From positions 1 to 6,726 of the forward strand of contig JADZDN010000368.1 of NCBI GenBank assembly GCA_020851015.1: 6,726 bases of DNA, read 5' to 3'. The notes beneath the pieces were generated by a model, which saw only the letters and a list, made by a program, of their open reading frames with translations, was not told where the DNA came from and made no database searches. A program made the position numbers and the translations under genes. Source of the stretch: Alphaproteobacteria bacterium (GTDB lineage Bacteria; Pseudomonadota; Alphaproteobacteria; JAEULC01). Shown one piece after another: positions 5,309 to 6,726 of this stretch. Each line of letters begins with the position of its first letter. Positions within the stretch are counted from its first letter, which is position 1.

Positions 5309-6460
5309 ATGCGCTGGCGGTGGCTGGTCGCGCTTTGCGTTGGCGCGGCGCTCTACGCCCCGATCGCCGAAGCAGCCGGCGGCCCCTGCGTGCCGGTCGG
5401 GCGCTGGCTCGAGCCGGGCAGAACCAAGCCGACAGACACCGAGCAGATGATCGACGAGGCGGTCGACCGGCGCATCGTCTTGATGGGCGAGGTCCACGAA
5501 CAGGCCGAGCACCAGCGCTGGGTCCTGCACACCATCGCCGCGCTTTACGGCCGGCGGCCCGACATGGTGCTGGGCTTCGAGGCGTTCCCGCGCCGCGCGC
5601 AGCCCGTGCTCGACCGCTGGGTCGCCGGCGAGCTGGACGAGCGCAGCTTCCTCGCCGCCAGCGAATGGTACCGCGTCTGGGGCTACGACCCGACGCCCTA
5701 CCTGCCGATCTTCCATTTCGCCCGCCAGAACCGCGTGCGCATGGTGGCGCTGAACGTCGACCGCGCCGTCGTCGCGCGCGTGGGTCGCGAGGGCCTGGCC
5801 CAGGTGCCGCCGGCCGAACGCGAGGGCGTGGGCGACCCTTCGCCGGCGCGGCCGGCCTATGTCGACCGGCTGGGCGAGGTCTATCGCCAGCACCAGGAAG
5901 GCGCCGACGCGCCGCGGCCGGACCCGCTCGATCCGCGCTTCCTGCGCTTCGTCGATGCCCAGCTCCTGTGGGACCGCGCGATGGCCGAGGCGCTCAATGC
6001 CGCGTCGCGCGCGCGCAAGGAGCCGCTGGTCGTGGCGCTGATGGGCGCGGGGCATCTGGAGAACCGCGACGGCGTGCCGCACCAGCTTGCCGCCCTGGGG
6101 CGCAAGGACGCCTATGTGCTGCTGCCCTGGAACGAAGGCCGCGACTGCGCGCAGCTCCGCAAGGGCTTCGCCGATGCCGTGTTCGGCATGGGCCCGGCCG
6201 CGCCGGCGGCGTCGACGCCGCGATTGGGCGTGGCGCTCGATCCCGATCCCGAGGGTGCGCGCATCCGCCGCGTGGTCGAAGGCGGCGTTGCCGCCGCAGC
6301 GGGATTGAAGCAGGGCGATGTCGTGCTGGTCGCGGCCGGCCAGGTGATCGCCGATCCCGGCGCGCTCAGCGACGTGCTGCGGCGCCAGGCGCCCGGAACC
6401 CTGCTGCCGCTGATCGTGCGCCGCGACGGCAAGTTCGTCGACCTGGTGGCGGAGTTCTGA
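5309..6460 (+). CDS. secreted ChaN-like (haem-binding/TIKI-superfamily) protein with C-terminal PDZ domain
   Basis: The 383-residue product starts with a signal peptide (MRWRWLVALCVGAALYAPIA, cut near AEA at 20-22; no lipobox at a Cys). The ChaN-like domain (PF04187 type, about 40-275) shows GEVHEQAEHQ (60-69), GFEAFPR (89-95), WGYDP (124-128), ALNVDR (147-152) and MGAGHL (245-250). The two G-x-x-H motifs (GEVH 60-63, GAGH 246-249) and E91 are hallmarks of the TIKI/TraB/EreA/ChaN superfamily, some members of which are metal-dependent hydrolases. Campylobacter ChaN binds haem, so haem handling and hydrolysis are both possible. After an Ala/Pro linker (about 292-303), a PDZ domain (about 305-383) includes LGVALD, GGVAAAAGLKQGDVVL and APGTLLPLIVRRDG. 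PDZ domains bind protein C-termini, implying a periplasmic protein partner. I preferred the ATG at 5309 over 5261 because GGGAG lies 9 nt upstream and the signal peptide begins there. It may form an operon with the patatin gene. Confidence 0.9.
   Translation: MRWRWLVALCVGAALYAPIAEAAGGPCVPVGRWLEPGRTKPTDTEQMIDEAVDRRIVLMGEVHEQAEHQRWVLHTIAALYGRRPDMVLGFEAFPRRAQPVLDRWVAGELDERSFLAASEWYRVWGYDPTPYLPIFHFARQNRVRMVALNVDRAVVARVGREGLAQVPPAEREGVGDPSPARPAYVDRLGEVYRQHQEGADAPRPDPLDPRFLRFVDAQLLWDRAMAEALNAASRARKEPLVVALMGAGHLENRDGVPHQLAALGRKDAYVLLPWNEGRDCAQLRKGFADAVFGMGPAAPAASTPRLGVALDPDPEGARIRRVVEGGVAAAAGLKQGDVVLVAAGQVIADPGALSDVLRRQAPGTLLPLIVRRDGKFVDLVAEF
6116..6224 (+). repeat. source arm of the inverted repeat, inside the ChaN-PDZ gene
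   Basis: This stretch codes for ChaN-PDZ residues 270-306, covering the end of the ChaN-like domain and the linker to the PDZ domain. It is the intact partner of the inverted copy at 6618-6726, with 393 nt between the arms. The reading frame here is open and conserved in character, so this arm is the original. Confidence 0.88.
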
Positions 6461-6503
6461 TCGCCGCCGACCATCCCATCAACGCCCAGGAGGAATTCCA
6501 CCA

Positions 6504-6726
6504 ATGCCGGCCAAACGCGAGAAAGTGATCATCACCTGCGCCGTTACAGGGTCGATCCACACGCCGACCATGTCGCCCTACCTGCCGATCACGCCGGACG
6601 AGGTGGCGCGCGACGCGATCGCGGCGGCGACGCCGCCGGCGCGGCCGGGCCCCTGCCGCCCACGGCCTCGGCGAAGCCCGTGCGGAGCGGCGCGCCGTCG
6701 CGGCCTTCGGTCCCGGGCCGCAGCAC
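6504..6726 (+). CDS. beta-keto acid cleavage enzyme (BKACE/DUF849), 5' fragment with unreliable 3' part
   Basis: The ATG follows a near-perfect ribosome binding site (AGGAGGA, 6488-6494, 9 nt spacing). The first ~42 residues match the conserved N-terminus of the BKACE family: EKVIITCAVTGSIHT (6-20), PTMSPYLPITPDEVARDAIA (21-40). The family, including 3-keto-5-aminohexanoate cleavage enzyme (Kce), condenses a beta-keto acid with acetyl-CoA to give acetoacetate and a new acyl-CoA. Full-length members are about 270-310 residues, and the zinc-binding HLHAR-type motif should follow immediately. Instead the reading becomes TPPARPGPCRPRPRR, because from about 6618-6627 onward the sequence is an inverted copy of part of the ChaN-PDZ gene. 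Only about 6504-6626 should be trusted as this gene. The gap to the upstream stop is 43 nt, so co-transcription is possible. Substrate cannot be predicted from this fragment. Confidence 0.75.
   Translation, partial: MPAKREKVIITCAVTGSIHTPTMSPYLPITPDEVARDAIAAATPPARPGPCRPRPRRSPCGAARRRGLRSRAAA
6618..6726 (-). repeat. inverted, error-laden copy of part of the ChaN-PDZ gene at the window end
   Basis: The reverse complement of these 109 bases aligns without gaps to 6116-6224 (6116 pairs with 6726, 6224 with 6618), identical at 98 of 109 positions. In the ChaN-sense reading the 11 differences are seven T to G (6123, 6128, 6146, 6175, 6182, 6183, 6189) and four A to C (6132, 6153, 6162, 6215), with no other type. 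All ten affected codons change amino acid, for example W274G, K285T and M294R. The junction lies in a shared ATCGCGGCG (6618-6626). This one-sided spectrum points to a fold-back or chimeric read end with base-calling errors. Confidence 0.9.

Noticed and set aside
6627..6726. Natural frameshift or pseudogene in the BKACE gene
   Set aside because: The downstream sequence is not a shifted BKACE reading frame but the reverse complement of the ChaN-PDZ gene, so decay of the BKACE gene is not supported.

Overview
The window is GC-rich, densely packed bacterial DNA. Gene content and codon use suggest an alphaproteobacterium: GC-ending codons, a DUF849/BKACE gene, a patatin subtype with a signal-free basic N-terminus, and a short lysine-rich micro-protein. 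No rRNA or other marker gene fixes the taxon. I found no tRNA, rRNA, CRISPR array, transposase or integrase.

Layout from left to right. (1) On the minus strand at 20-91 lies a 23-residue, almost pure Lys/Ala micro-protein with its own ribosome binding site and a candidate promoter. (2) A gene-free stretch of about 515 nt (92-606) follows. It contains a perfect 14-nt palindrome and a CpG-saturated block of hairpins and a 13-nt direct repeat. (3) A plus-strand pair, probably one operon, encodes a Crp-type transcription factor (607-1305) and, 12 nt later, a membrane CHASE2 class III adenylate cyclase (1318-3213). (4) A convergent minus-strand gene for a secreted DUF928-like protein (3220-3975) ends 6 nt from the cyclase stop. 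(5) Divergent from it is a patatin-like phospholipase (4083-5222). The 107-nt gap between them carries a 16-nt sequence matching 9 of the 10 conserved bases of the Crp operator. (6) Downstream come a secreted ChaN-like protein fused to a C-terminal PDZ domain (5309-6460) and the first ~40 codons of a beta-keto acid cleavage enzyme (BKACE/DUF849, from 6504).

Working model (inference). The CHASE2 domain senses a periplasmic signal and the cyclase makes cAMP. The Crp protein, which keeps the cAMP-contacting residues of E. coli CRP, then binds the site between the DUF928 and patatin genes. This would make a self-contained cAMP circuit controlling envelope-associated and lipid-associated functions.

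The last ~109 bases (6618-6726) are not a trustworthy continuation of the BKACE gene. They are an inverted copy of an internal part of the ChaN-PDZ gene (6116-6224). All 11 differences change A to C or T to G, and all 10 affected codons change amino acid. This looks like a fold-back or chimeric contig end with base-calling errors, not biology.
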